Source: Diphasiastrum complanatum (taxonomy: Eukaryota > Streptophyta > Lycopodiopsida > Lycopodiales > Lycopodiaceae). Taken from it: 64,000 bases of DNA. The position numbers and the translations under genes are program-made. Below are positions 1-12,785 of the stretch, piece by piece (the first letter of the stretch is position 1; each line of letters starts with the position of its first letter). A model generated the notes under the pieces. It made no database searches. It was not told the origin of the DNA and saw only the letters and a program-made list of their open reading frames with translations. Where the stretch lies: NCBI GenBank assembly GCA_029204225.1, contig CM055092.1:73568857-73632856 (forward strand), given 5' to 3'.

Positions 1-1675
1 GTGATTTCATAACATGAACTCACTTCACTATAAGATGATTATTTTGACAAGAAGCTGCTAATTTATTATGTATAGCATATACTACATGGCAACAAACATT
101 GCAATCATTCTAAGTATTTAGAACGAGTTTGATATACCACAATGCACAATCGATTCACTAACATACTACGAAACCCATTCATTCATTTTGATGGAAACTA
201 GTTCAGAATTCAAGCACACAATTTCCAATTGACGTCAAGTGCTTATGAACAATAAAGACTACATAAAACAACAAAGATGAAGCAAATAGAGATGAGGTAA
301 AGCCATACCTCAGTATACGATTAGATAGTCGGAAATTGGTGAAACCCCATTCATGAATGCTACAACCTGAGGTGAGGCCCATTGGTCTTTATAAACCTCA
401 TATTTTCAATGAGCTTTGTAGCAGAATATCAAACTCAGGCATGTTGATGCAATTATGACCATTGTTCACATGTCGGATTAAGTTGGTGTAAAAAGAAAAA
501 ATGAAAAAAATTAAATTTTCCAAAATGTGAACGGTGCAATTGAAAAGCTAACAGTCCAGTTGAGAGAAAACTGAGCCATAATTCTGTACAAAAAAATAGG
601 CCAAAAATACGATGGCTGAAAAAAATCAGCAACTAGTCAATCAACTCTCATGTTTAGTCAATTCATTCAACCCTTAGCATTCTCATACTTTCCATCCAAA
701 TGCAATACTTCAAGCAACCAAAAACTCAAAGCAACTCTAAACTCAAAGCAAGCAAACCATAAGCTTTAGCATACTATGAATCGCTCACAACCAAGCCATC
801 CTTCCAACATTCAAAAACTAAGCACACTCTATTACCCATTTCAACATACAATCAAGGGAGTGACACAAAATACAATCTGCCTCTATCTACCATAGCAAAG
901 GCATAAACCAAGCACAATCAACAATCATACTCCAATGATACCCCAATGAATCAACCAACCTCTTTTACCAATAATCACACTCAACCGAGACAAGGCAACA
1001 AGTCAACATGATGACACCAAGGTAACCATCAAACAATACTACAAGCACACATCAACCAACCCCTAACTATTTGCAAATCACTATCATTCCTCAACCAAGA
1101 AGTAAGCATTCTAGTGAAGCAACCCTCAACCAACGAATCATCACTCCAAAAGCAAAGCACACTTATGCAACTCATACCATCAAACAACTCACAACCCAAA
1201 AGCAAAATTCAAGCACTCAAAACTAAGTCATGTGAAGGTCTCCACTTGTACGAAAAAAATACAATAAGAGATCAAAATCTACTAACTCTTTAAAATACAA
1301 AGAGTGAGCTCCTTTTTATAGCCAACCCCCTTCGGTCCCCCTTCAAGATGGGGTTTTGCCAATCCCCAATGGTCCCCCTTGAAGTTTGGCAAAATGCCAA
1401 ATTCAACCAGGTACACCTGAAATACATTGTCCTAGCTAAGTCACAACATAGACACACCATTTTCAGTACTGTCTATTGAAATACCTAGACCCGAAAGTTG
1501 AGTAACGCTATTGTTCGATGAACAGGATGGTACACATAATTTACTCATCACTTTTTATCTGACCATCTAGCTTACAAATCAATGTTGTACGCAATTTATG
1601 GTTTCAAGGCATATCAAATCCTGCCAATTATTCTCTCATATCTCTATTTCACGTGTTGGTTTATGACCAGGTTAG
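1..1675. other. AT-rich stretch without recognisable gene
   Basis: No reading frame of useful length and no recognisable protein motif is seen on either strand. Between about 640 and 1240 the plus strand is rich in A and C with many short CAA/ACC runs, which looks like degenerate low-complexity sequence. The end near 1310-1400 has short C runs. It may be old transposon sequence, but I see no diagnostic termini. Confidence 0.5.
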
Positions 1676-4040
1676 GGTGAGTTGGGTTCGAGAAACCACA
1701 AGTAGTCACTCTATTTATTAGAGAAGCATAACGATACATCTCAAGTTTGTTCTGGCCATGGGCCATTAGGGCTACAAAATTTACCAAGCCCTACAGTGTT
1801 TTCACACATTTAAGTAGCATGTTGCTAATGGGTTATCATGTGTCCTATGTGATACGCAAACGAACTCATCACATACAGTACATACAGGTATAGTTTAGTG
1901 TTGTATTGTAGGCAGTGACTAAGCCAAACTATTCTCACCTTTGTAGCAAGACATAGCGTCATGTCCTATCAACAGGATGGTACCATTTAGTTGAAATTCA
2001 CAGTCCTACCAAAGAGAACGTGCATATCGTGTCATTATAGTATGTAGTGTACATGTGTTGTGGCCCACCGAGTTATGAACTAGCTTCAAATATGAAAAAA
2101 TAGATATCCGATTATGCTACATGTAGCTAAGAATTCTATTTGGATTATAACTGCCAAACACGGTACAGTAGACAGCATGCCCATCCTACGACGAAGTACT
2201 TAGCTACAAGTAGTAACCTTCACCAGTATCAAGTTGTAACAAGTTATCGTGTGTGCTACACTACAACCCACACCCAAACAATGAATTCACCATGCCTAGT
2301 AGGATGCTGGGCTATAGGACTAGTGTGGTGTTATAATTAGCCAGCCTAGTCTTAGTTTGACCCATGTGTGGATTGCTCACTTCCTAGAGATAGATGTACC
2401 TACCATTTAAATGAATCTCTCATTAGTCTAGGGTTGCAGGGCAACCATTGCCAGTACCTCCAGAAAGTTAGGTGTTATACCTAGCCTAGACACACTCATG
2501 TCATGATTAATCAAAACGAGCTGTTCACTGATGAAATGCACAAACATACCCATACTTTAGGATTAGTGTGACCATGTCCACTAGACCTAATGATATTAGT
2601 TTAGTATTGATGCTAGTGAATTGATGATGGCATGTCTAAATGTACTAGCATAGAGTCAGAAATGACAAGTCTAGTACTGTACCAGAGGGCGAGTATCAAA
2701 GAGCACCAAGGGCTATGCATTAAGTAGCTGGAAAGTGATTACGAATATGACAATGTACTTGTAAGTGGTGATGTGGCACATGCCATGTGTCTAGGTGCTT
2801 AGCCCTATGTCCAACAATGTAATTCCTCAAACGAGATCTTATGGCATCTTTACAAGTGAGTACAAAATGTACATTAGCATTGTAGAGAGAATGTAGGACT
2901 ATTTTTTGCAATTTTTGTCTTGTTGATGGATCTCGAGGTCATGAGGTCAATTCTAGGGTTGATGACCTATTTTAGGGTATTTAATTTAGGTTTAGGTCAC
3001 ATACGATTGAGGTGTAAACCTAAACTCTAGATCCAAGAAGGATATGTATATATCATTGTAAATCTTGTGAATTTGATGATGAAAAATCGAGATTTTCCAC
3101 TTCCATCAACATTATATTTGAATGGTGAGTTAAAGCTATCATATGTAGTGATCTTATGCATTAATTATATTGCTTATAAGGTACTAAAGTTGATTACAGG
3201 TCTAGGATGCTTGCTGCACTTTTCTTTTGAGTGTTTGATCAAATCTATGTGCCTTTTGTGGAGTTAAATGCCAAGATTAGCTAGTTTTGGTAACTAGTCT
3301 TCATTCTAGCTCATAGTTTGGATCTAGATCAATCAAATGTGCATTCTCCATCACTTTTAGGATTGATTGGGATTAAATTTGCTATAAAATGTTGTCAAAG
3401 GTGTGACTACGTATGAATACAACAATTTCTCAGTTTTCTTTATTATTCTTGTCTACATTAAAAATATCATCTCCATCGCTTGACTCACTTTTATCACAAA
3501 ATTTGATATGCAAATCCTTCAATGTGTTTTTCCTATGTGGGTTGTGGATTCAGGTGATTTTTAGTTATTAATCATGTAGCTATCTTTTTCATTCCCAATT
3601 CTCAAAATAGTTGGGGGCATTATAGTACTTCTAGGCCACTATTTGAAGATTCCTTACCTCTCTCTTTTCCACACAAACTTGGGTGGAATAATTTTTTTTA
3701 ATTGTTTGATGTGCTTCTTTTCTAGCACGAGAGCTAATAAACCATCATAGGAGACACTACATGCTTTTGAATGATGCGAAAACTTTTTATCATACCACTT
3801 ATGGATATATTTTGGATTCTATGAATAATTCACTCCATCCAATCTTTATTGTTGACTTGAATTCCTATGGGGACCCTAATGTTTTTTCACTATTGTGCTA
3901 TTTTGTTTCCAATATTGAGGACCAAGTGAGGAAAATAAATTTTTGCTTGGGCATATATTGATGCTTAACATGAGTATAAAAGCTTCGCAATAATGTGACA
4001 TAAGCTTAAGCAAACCATGAAGCTCCTCAACAATGGGAAC

Positions 4041-4076
<36 letters not shown>

Positions 4077-4080
4077 TATG
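1676..4080 (+). repeat. Dispersed repeat X, left copy (inverted to 20610-24281)
   Basis: This stretch recurs in reverse complement in the right half of the window. 1676-2620 matches 24281-23322, and about 2745-4080 matches about 21780-20610, with mismatches and small indels throughout. Shared landmarks include the block with GTGATGTGGCACATGCC (near 2768) and the block with AGTATAAAAGCTTCGCAATA (near 3972). No coding capacity is evident and no terminal repeats could be defined, so the class of element is unknown. Confidence 0.75.
4039..4072. repeat. (AC)n microsatellite
   Basis: An AC dinucleotide run with one G interruption near its start. The inverted copy at about 20619-20633 has a short interrupted GT run at the matching position. 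Confidence 0.9.
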
Positions 4081-4500
4081 TAGAAGAAAGTTGATAGATA
4101 TTCCTATTTTGAATTTGAAGAGGTTGTCAAACTCCTTGCTAATGAGGGATGGTGTATATGCAACTTGGGACCCCTATTTGAATTGGAGAGCATAGATGGC
4201 CATTAATCCTAACCTTGAGGAGGAAGTTGTGCAAAGCATTTTATTTTGTTCACTATCTTGACAAACAAAATTAATTCTAAACGTTTTGAAAAGTTAAAAG
4301 TCTTGTGAAAGCATGTCAAAAGCGTTATCTAGATCCTATTTAAAGTAAGCAAAATATAGGTTGTGATATGAAGCCGCACCAAGTTTAGTCCAAATGTTCA
4401 TAATATAGGCTATTGTATGCTTGTCTTTAATGAAACATCTACATAACATAAAAGGTTTTTCAAGAGGGCAAAAGACCTTGATGGGGGAAAAATTTAATTT
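4080..4500 (-). pseudogene. Possible decayed LINE reverse-transcriptase fragment
   Basis: Read on the minus strand, one frame holds a string resembling the plant LINE reverse transcriptase core. DLDNAFDM sits where families have an aspartate followed by KAFD. After about 45 codons comes LQFK, a stop, then GSQVAYTPSLI, where families have a GVRQGCPLSP-like loop. Stops interrupt the frame and no catalytic YADD box was found. The match is judged by eye and is weak. It adjoins repeat X, so repeat X could itself be a LINE end, but this is inference. Confidence 0.3.
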
Positions 4501-7500
4501 TGAAGATCAAGTAGAGCCTAGCATGCAAAGTAACCAGTTCAAAACCTGTAGAATTAGCATGGTTGACAGGGAAATGCTATATTAGATAGTGTTGATGAAA
4601 TGTTTTCTACAATAATAATGCATATACTGATAACAACTTACTTCTTAGTATGGATGACATACTAGCAGTAAAGCATAATAGTGACACTAGTTGGGTGGAT
4701 TTCATTATGCAATCATGCAATAGTGATGGCTAGACAATATCACCACAAAAACAAGAGTTGTTTTTGCATCCATGAAGGTGTAACTTTGAATCCACGGCTA
4801 CTCCGCTATGACATTTGGAACCTTAACCTCCTTCCTAGCTAGGGATGTACATATTGTATGTAATGAAGCAAATCACATTTTGTCATCATCCAAGGGTGGT
4901 AATCTCCATAATATATCCATAAACACATTATCAAGCTTAATATGTGTCACAAAAATCATGATTAAAAATCACATCTAAGAGAGGTCAAAATATTCCATCA
5001 AAGAGGGCTCTAAATTGTTGGAGTTCAACCAAGAGACTTTGCATTTCATATTGCATTCATGAAGGCTCCATTTCTTCAAGTCAACATAATTACAACCAAT
5101 AAAATTGCTAGAAAAGAACAAAGTCTAAATACTATAGTGGATAGTGGGGGCCCAATCTTGTAAGAATCAGATGAGACATTTTAAATATGTACAATGTATA
5201 CATTAATATACATATAAAACTATGCCAGTGAAAAATAACTAAGAGTGCAACAAAACATAAAGAAGAAAGAAATTTGGAGCAACAAAATGAAATGAAGTTT
5301 CTTACAAATACATCCTTTAGCCAAGAACAAGACTAATAATGTGTCACCTCATATGAGGGTTTACATTGAGTTTGGAGACCATCATTACATAAGACATGAT
5401 AACTTGACTTTTAGCTTTGTCATAAAGTAGTAAACCTATTGTGATGATATGCATAAAGCTAGCATGTTTTGCCTTCATATGACTTCAAGCATGAAAATGG
5501 GTTTTTAGTATATACTTTTTGGGCTTAAAATTGCAAATATATTTTCATAAAGGGAAATGAACCCTATGTATTTCATTCTTCTCTAAAACAGATTTGTTCA
5601 AAAAGTAAAAAAATTGTTAGATCTTTATTTAATGACGCAAAAAGTTGGCTCTAGGAAAGTCAACAAACGATGACAAATCTATTGGCGTGGATTCTGGTCA
5701 ATATAAGAAATGTAAGGTTGATTCCGCCGCCTCATCTTGACAAGAGCAATCCATCACCATATGAAACTTTTTGATCTAAATAATCATGAGTGATAGAAGC
5801 ATAGACGAGTGAGTTGATTGATTGATGGATTGACTAGTATATCAACATTGAAAGGGTGCTTTAATTGAGATTATATTATTTGATTGGATGAAATAATGTG
5901 TATGGAGCATAGTTGCCTGTTCTAGAATGTGAGCAAAAAAAAATTAGATGTATAATTAATTAACAAAAAGAAAACATTAAGATTTGATTTGATTTTGGGT
6001 TTGGGGATTATAAATTTTGGGTTTTAAGGTTTTATGCACTGTTTCAGGGCATTAAATGATGCAGTGCCTGGGGAATATTTTAAGATTTAATCAACCACAA
6101 ATTGACAAAATAATAAAATTATTAATAGAACCATAAAATTATGTAACCCATAAAAAAGTTACAGACAAAAGAATAACCACCATATAATGAGAAATAAAGT
6201 TTAACTTTGCTCACGTGGTAGTAGTGAGTTCACAAAGAGTCTTAGCTCAATTGAATATGATTTGTCTCTACAAGCTATACATTTTCAAAGGTTTGTTGAT
6301 TGTGTGGATGTGATTCTGTTCTTAAATTAGCTGATCATGGTTTGAGCACACCATATCAGCAGCTTAATGATTACCTCGCAGTCAATAACAGTATAACCAG
6401 GTATTCTAACTTGCAATATGACCTTTTTATCCTTGTAGATTCTATGAACAAAATCTACCATTATGTGTACTGGTGACCATTCTCTACCTGTAGTTGACCA
6501 TAACAACAACTTTTTTTTTTGCATTTAGACTCTACGTTCCGACTCAGTACATTCTGACTGTTTTTGGTCGGAACAGGCTTCAATGTACTATAGAGTACAT
6601 CAATTTACTATGCTTTGGTATACTGGGTATTACCAGTTTTATAATCAGGAAATTTAAATGAAAGAACGTTGATCTGCATAGATGAACACTAGAAAATAAA
6701 TAAACAACGCAAAAAGAAAATTTGTGGTTTTTGAATTCAAACATGTATATAGCAATTTATATGCTATGCATATTATGCTGCAAACTACAAACCTTCAAAA
6801 CACAAAGGTTGAACCTAGATGGGAAGCATAGTTGCCCGTTCGGGAACAGAATGCACCCCAGAACGTCATTCCGGGATGCACTCCAAGCTTTGGATAATGA
6901 AATTAGTACATTTTCTTTTCTTTTCTTTTAATAGATTTTTCTATTATCAGAGTTTGAGGTCAAAATTACATCCTCCATCCATACAAAATGTGCTGTTGGA
7001 CAGACATATATATTAAAGAGAAACAGCAATGGCATTTGGGGCACTGAGAGATCTAAGCAAACTACAGTCAGCATCTATGAATCCCCTGCAAATTGGGTCT
7101 CATTTGTTACACAGCAACGGAGTTTTTTAACATTGATCAAACTATCCAGAATGTTTACTGTCTGAATGTATCCAAATTGCATATGCATGGACTCTGAGTG
7201 TAAAGTCAACACCAATCAAGCAGTCGGGTTGAAGACTGGTGCAAACATATGCTTCCAGAAAACCAGGATAAACCAATAGCTGTTCAACATAGTGCCCACT
7301 GTTTCAGGTTTCAGATCAGTGCTTTTGGATCCATGAGGCCAACAGTACATCCACCATCCATACAAATAGAGTTCATAGTGCTCATACAGGTTCGCTCATT
7401 TTGTTTTTTTAAGTATGTACTACTTTTTAGATAAATTAAAGGTGTTAAAAGAAAAATTGCATGTTCCAGACCAGTATGTTCCAATCCAGATTTCTGAGAT

Positions 7501-8380
7501 AGGAAGGGTATATACGTGTAACTCAGCTTATGTACAAACTTTCGTCAAACATAGACTCTAAAAAAAGGTGGATTAGGTCAGAGCTGACTGGAGCACTAAC
7601 CACAGTTTGACTGAAGAGCCAACCATTTGACTAGAAAATTGACCACAGTTAACTACAATAAGTCACAATTATCTGAAGAACCAATCACAGTCAATTGAGG
7701 GTGTAAGGCTGCCACAGGAAAACTGAATAGTCTGGCTAATTTTGAATACTAAGACAGATTGTTGAACCCAACAAAATGGGCCCTCTGAAATTCAGAAATC
7801 AAGAAAGGTAAGGCTATGGCAAACTGAGAAAAAAGAGGGCAATCAGCAACTGCTAGGAACAATTTTTATGGGGGAGGGTTGGCTGGGCATGAGCACATAA
7901 CAGTATCAGTATCGGACTGGCGAGATCATTGCTAAATCAAACCCTGAATTTGTTGGCACACTTTCAAGGACCTCAAAATCCAAAAAACACCCTGGACCCA
8001 AGGGCATTATCAGCATGAATTCTATGAGCTCATCGTATGAAAGTAACTCACTGACGTACACTCACAATGTAGTAGAATGGGAATGGTATGATCTCAGCTA
8101 GATGAAGGTGCAATTGAATCAGACATTACTACATGAATGGAAATTATGGAACAGAATCTAAAACCAAAAATCAATACCAACACTCAACCATTCAAATAAA
8201 TTAAATGAAAGTTCGAAGAATGAGGTAGGCTTAACTACATTGGAAAGCATTCCCAGATCCCCAGCGTTCTGCAGCATGACCATTTTGGAACACCAAATGT
8301 GACTTACGGGTAACCCACAAAAACAATGCAAAAGTCCCTTTGAGTTGCCACTGCTTGAAGATGTAACTTAGCTGTAAGCT
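4500..8380. other. Intergenic or old repeat DNA, no gene seen
   Basis: AT-rich DNA with only short open frames. The segment about 5165-5405 is a repeat described separately. The phrase GCATAGTTGCC(C/T)GTTC occurs at about 5907 and 6828, suggesting copies of one small repeat. Short palindromic TTCC/GGAA phrases occur near 6530-6580 and 6830-6890. No splice-supported gene can be proposed from sequence alone. Confidence 0.5.
5165..5405 (+). repeat. Dispersed repeat, inverted match to 15535-15745
   Basis: The block containing GTTTCTTACAAATACATCC and GACTAATAATGTGTCACCTC recurs in reverse complement just left of copia A, at about 15535-15745. Similarity is high but broken by small differences. 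The two copies lie about 10 kb apart on either side of clpP. Confidence 0.75.
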
Positions 8381-8383
8381 TAG

Positions 8384-8462
8384 AAACCCGTTTCGACCCT
8401 TTTGGGCCGGAACGTACAGTATGTTCTGTACCGTACGTTCCGGAACGTACTGGGTTGGAACG
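8384..8462. repeat. Palindrome-rich block with GTACGTTCCGGAACGTAC
   Basis: The perfect 18-base palindrome GTACGTTCCGGAACGTAC lies near 8434-8451 and is surrounded by diverged half-copies such as CCGGAACGTAC and GGTTGGAACG. It is followed by a run of A. This could be the terminus of a small foldback or MITE-type element; no target duplication was identified. Confidence 0.55.
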
Positions 8463-8899
8463 TTTTCTTTTTAAACAAAAAAAACAGGTATCAAACAGCT
8501 GGCCATGATCTTCCTTCTTGATAATATATTGAGGGATGCTTTAGAATGCATTGAGGGACGCTAGAGATCAGAAACGCTGGAAAACATACAGTTCAAGCAG
8601 ATTCCTTTGTCAAGGTAATCTCGATTTTTTTGTTAAAAATTACAGCTATTTGATGAGCGACCACCACGGCTAGCAACTGGGGTCATCATCAGGACCAGTT
8701 CGATCTCATAGTTTCCCTTGGACCACAATGGACCACCACCACCATACTAGTTACTATCACGTCCTCCATCTATGTCGTCTCTGATATCTTCTCTGACTGC
8801 TGCTCATGTTGATCCTAGAATCGCTATCTGCCACGTTATATATATCCGAGCTAGAATCGTTGTCTGAGCCACGCTATATATCTTGATTCCATTCCTTAA

Positions 8900-9686
8900 T
8901 CTCGATTGTTTTGTTGCAAATGAAATCCGTTATGTAATTCCTATTATTACAAATTTTCCAATAAAATTGGACTGTTTTTTCTTTTTTATTGACTGGTTTG
9001 GCATTACTCCGTTAATATTAACAAAACCTATCCAAACGTAAAATATGAAATTACATGAATAGAAATCCCACCAATAAGATTTCAGTAATTCTTGAACCGT
9101 ATCCTGCCACCTACTATCCAACTTTATGAAAAAACAAGCAAAAATGATAATTTTTGGCTATTTTCTGGTTTTTTCATCATCATAAAGTGGAAATTCATGA
9201 CATACAACTCTTTCTCTAACACATGCAAACCAATTTACAAAATTACAACCATCTAATTGTTCTGATCTTGCTAGATTTTGGTTCTTACTATCTTTTTTGT
9301 GCCAAAAAGCATGAAAAACCAAGCAATTTTGACCAAAACATAGCCTAGAATCATAAATCATTGGAGAGAACCGGCATGCATTATTAATTTCATCATTAAT
9401 GAACCCTAAAACGAAAGTACATTTGCTGGAAAATTCAGATCTACCAAAGATTTGATCTACACAAGAAAAAGCTCCAAAAAAGCATCACAAATTAGCCTTC
9501 AAGGACAATTCTCCATATAACCACAAAGAATCCCAAGAGTAATGGATCTTAGCAACATGCAAATTGAAACTATAGTACACCCACTTGCACCCTTGCTATC
9601 CACCTTGGAAGAGAATTTCCATGGATCCATCCAAAATTTCGACGAAAGGTAGCCCTTCTCCATGTTCTCCAATCTTCGTAAGCCTT
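8900..9686 (-). mobile_element. Internal leader of a minus-strand LTR element
   Basis: This lies directly inside the primer site at 9687-9698, so on the minus strand it is the untranslated leader and perhaps internal DNA of an LTR element whose 5' LTR lies to the right. No gag or pol motif is visible. The part near 8934-8975 (AATTCCTATTATTA followed by TTTTCCAATAAAATTGG) recurs at about 32239-32280. The internal region looks non-coding, as in LARD- or TRIM-type elements. Confidence 0.45.
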
Positions 9687-9698
9687 GCTCTGATACCA
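9687..9698 (-). other. Primer binding site (initiator tRNA-Met type)
   Basis: The plus strand reads GCTCTGATACCA, the reverse complement of TGGTATCAGAGC, which is the standard plant copia primer site. It fixes the orientation of the adjoining element as minus, with the 5' LTR beginning at about 9699. Confidence 0.8.
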
Positions 9699-10640
9699 CT
9701 ATAAGGGGAGATCCCTAAGATCTTGCTTACAAGACAATAAACAATGGAAAACACACTATGGACAACCACCCAACCAAGTAGAAGCAACCAATCAACTCTA
9801 AAAGCTTCACCCCCAAGCCAAGGAACAAGAAGCATGAATGTAGAGTGAAACCCTGGCAATAAATCCATGATAACAATAAGGAGTAGGGCAAGTTTGGCCT
9901 CAATATATAGAGCCAAAAGCAACCTGGGCACATAGCCATGCATAGCCCTAAGTTCCCTATACATAGATTCACCTAGAATAGAGCCCTAAGCATGGACCAC
10001 CTATTCATAGAATTGTTATTGATAACTTTACACATGCATACACTGTCTCATACCTTGTCTAAACTCCATTTAGTGTGTTCTGGGCCTCACAAGGATATTA
10101 GTTACTTTCGGGTCACATCCAGTATGACGTGGCATAACTAACAGCTTGATTTACTAGAGTACTGTGTATCCAAGACTAGGAGTATACTGAATCCTACTTA
10201 CTGGTCATGGACATAACAAGGAGGCTTATCTTACCACTAGAATAATTAACCTACGTAGAATGATTCCAAGGTCCTGGATTCTTAAGCCAAAGGCTCTAAT
10301 CCCCAATAAAAATATGACCAATACTCAAACGGATTAAACACAGTTAAATATTTGCAAAATACAGCAGTAAAATCATCCATTCATGCATGCACATAGTACA
10401 AGAAGCCATAGTCACATGCATGTCTATCTAGGAACATGCATGGATACGTACACAAATGCATGGCTGCATGCACCACCCCTGACCTTCATCGTGATCAAGG
10501 ATGGCTGCAAACACAAGTAAGACTAATCAAGATTGTGCATCAAGCGAGTACGAAGATACACCATCCCAGAAGGAGACCACAAAATCCGTACTTGGCCAAT
10601 GGCTCACTTCTCATCACAACACACACATGAGAGGGAGAAT
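9699..10640 (-). mobile_element. 5' LTR (or part) of a minus-strand element
   Basis: The sequence immediately beyond the primer site should be LTR. It shares a colinear series of phrases with 28433-28850: CACTATGGA near a CCAACCAA block, CCCCAAGCCA, a TATATAGAG box, then ATTAGTTAC. This supports two LTRs of one family, both in the same orientation. The LTR end beside the primer site is not a clean CA, so the inner edge is approximate, and the outer edge could not be fixed. Confidence 0.55.
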
Positions 10641-11318
10641 ATCCTAAATAATGTCTACCATGGTCCCTGATTAAAATTTGACTCATTTCCTGTCACAGTG
10701 AGAGGAAGAACATCCTAGTCAACCAAGCCTCATTCTACAACTATGGATAGCACATGTGTAAACTTATGGAAAGAACGTAAGTGACAAGAATCTACAGAAA
10801 CTCAACATGCAATCAAAGCTTTCATTAAGAAAATCTAGAATAGCTCTTGATGGAACTTAAAAAAATTGGTTGCACTATGTTGCTGCACCATTCACCACTC
10901 ACAAACAGATCGATAGACAGGACTAGCCTGAAATAAATCAAAATAATACCAAGCCAAAAAGAGATCAAAATCTCGGGAAATAAGCTTCAGTTTGTAAACC
11001 TTTGCTTAATCTTTTGCTGCATAGCAGCCAATAGAGCAACAATTAGGTATGGCATGTAAATTAAGCCTTCATGGATCTTGTAATGGGAATGAGTACAGCA
11101 ACATATAGGATATTTCCAGTGCTCACTTGGGCATATGGCTGTACAGTGGCAACTATGATGGTGATAGGAACAAGGGCAGAGTCCCACTTAGAAATCCTCC
11201 AAAGTCAGTCACTCCACTCTTGTAGTGATAAGATGCAAGCATTCTTTCTAAAGATACCCAGCATGTGCTTGCATAGTGAAAGAATTATTATGCAGAACTT
11301 AGAAAAGTCTACTGGAAT

Positions 11319-11320
<2 letters not shown>
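10640..11320. other. No gene seen
   Basis: AT-rich spacer between the LTR-like sequence and the LINE-derived unit. Only short open frames are present on both strands and no motif is recognised. Confidence 0.5.

Positions 11321-11321
<1 letters not shown>

Positions 11322-11363
<42 letters not shown>
11322..11363. repeat. (CT)n microsatellite
   Basis: An uninterrupted CT dinucleotide run immediately 5' of the LINE-derived unit. A second, shorter CT run at 12768-12781 closes the same unit. Confidence 0.95.
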
Positions 11364-11365
<2 letters not shown>

Positions 11366-11466
11366 TGTCTCGCACCTCTCTCGCAGCTGATCCAGCCAGC
11401 AATGGCTGGCAGCCATCGCTACTCCATGCGCTGCAGCCACCATTGCTCTAGCCTAAGCTCCATTGG

Positions 11467-11576
11467 CCCATAGCCTCAGCCTACCTTATCGCTGCTCCGG
11501 ATCCCACGCTGCTTGCAAGGCATCGTCCCATAGCCTCAGCCTACTTATTACTGCTCCAGATCCCACGCTGCTTGCT
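11467..11576 (+). repeat. Two 60-bp tandem units 5' of LINE ORF1
   Basis: Two direct units start at 11467 and 11527. Both read CCCATAGCCTCAGCCTAC, then a diverged middle, then ATCCCACGCTGCTTGC. They are GC-richer than their surroundings and lie just upstream of the ORF1 relic, the position where L1-type elements can carry 5' untranslated monomers. Confidence 0.8.
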
Positions 11577-11604
11577 GCCTTGCAGAAGGTTCGCTAGAGA
11601 AGCT

Positions 11605-12589
11605 ATGGCCAAGAACAGGAAAGGGAACAAGTGCATGGATCCGCAGGTATCACCTGCCCCCGCTCTTCAACCTTCTGATGAATCCATCACTTCAGCTGCA
11701 CCTTCCGCACCTCCATCTATGACTGGTTCTGAGTTACTTATGCTATTCCTCTCTCTCCCACCTCTATTTTGTCTAATACAGAGCCTGCTATTGCTCTTCC
11801 CGTAACTCCATCTCAAGAAGCGCTTCCCTTCAATGCTTTTTGCATTCAGTGAAGAGTTTATAAGGGTCTTCGGACTTCTCTCCAATCACCGGAAAGAAAT
11901 GGAATCTCATCAAGAGATGATCTAATCAATGCAAGTACACCTTCAGCCGATTGATTCATCCATTGCAGAACTCAAGCACAAAATTACAGCCATCAATGTT
12001 TAGTATCTTCCCATGTAGTACTTCAACGACAATCCAAGACCTCAAAGTAAAGTGGAGTAGCATCTTACATCTGTCCAATCTTGGGCAAATATTATCAAAG
12101 GTCCAGGTAAATCGGCGAATGCTCCTATTTCATTAATGCTACGCTTACTGAGAGCTAGTTGCACAAGCAAAAGGATCTCAATGTCCGCGTCAGAGGCATC
12201 CCCCCGGGAGCCTCAGGATGCTTTACTGAAGCCAAATATTTTTTGGAAGCTACTCTCCATCACCACGACAAAGGTTTGGCATCAGCCAGGCGTACCAAGA
12301 CAGATGCTAATATTTTGGTCCTGCACTTCACCTCTTTGGAATCTCGACGAGAGGTACTGTGTCATAGACACAAACTAAAAATTTGCATGGACGAAGACCT
12401 CACTTTTGTACAAGTGATGGAAAGAAAGGAGGCTCTGCAAAACGCGAGGGACACAAGGAAACATCTCATTTACAGAGACAGTAAAATCCGTTTTGTTGAA
12501 GCTAAGCGCTTAGCTGAAATAGATGAGCTTGAAATTGGAGTTAAAATAGAATCGAGTTTGAGTTTGAGTTTGAGCTTGATGTCCAGTTG
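11605..12589 (+). pseudogene. LINE (L1-type) ORF1 protein relic
   Basis: L1-type ORF1 proteins bind element RNA and chaperone its reverse transcription. The likely start is the ATG at 11605 (MAKNRKGNK). A Pro/Ser/Ala-rich N-terminal part follows, then a frame with a heptad-like stretch (RKEMESHQEMI to IAELKHKITAI, about 11880-11990) suggesting the family's coiled coil. After a frameshift, 12159-12590 encodes LNVRVRGIPPGASG, RTKTDANILVLHF, SRREVLCHRHKLK and TFVQVMERKEALQNARDTRK. These fit the RRM-like and C-terminal domains of L1 ORF1 (Transposase_22 type). At least two frameshifts and several stops break it. No endonuclease or reverse-transcriptase ORF2 follows. The assignment is by motif pattern, without a search. 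Confidence 0.6.
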
Positions 12590-12785
12590 ACTTTGGAAAT
12601 GGTTGCGTCTTCGCACCATATATTCCTGGACTATTGCATAGTGGTTAGCTATATCTTAGTTTTTCTTATCTAGTTGACAGCACTGTCCCGGCTAGTTCCC
12701 ATCATACTTAGATGTACCGTTTTTTGTCTTGTATGCCTTTTGGAATGGAAAAGACATTAATACAGCGCTCTCTCTCTCTCTCAAT
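12590..12785 (+). mobile_element. 3' tail of the LINE-derived unit, ending in (CT)n
   Basis: About 180 bases of non-coding sequence follow the ORF1 relic and end at AATGGAAAAGACATTAATAC, a short link, and (CT)7 at 12768-12781. LINE 3' ends commonly finish in a simple repeat after an AATAAA-like phrase, so this is the probable 3' end of the unit. Confidence 0.45.

Noticed and set aside
3761-3961. 66-codon frame inside repeat X
   Set aside because: No recognised motif, and the inverted copy does not keep the frame open over the same stretch.
9596-9972. Minus-strand frame of 122 codons rich in Leu, resembling a membrane protein
   Set aside because: It runs across the primer binding site at 9687-9698 from LTR into leader, so it is untranslated element sequence.
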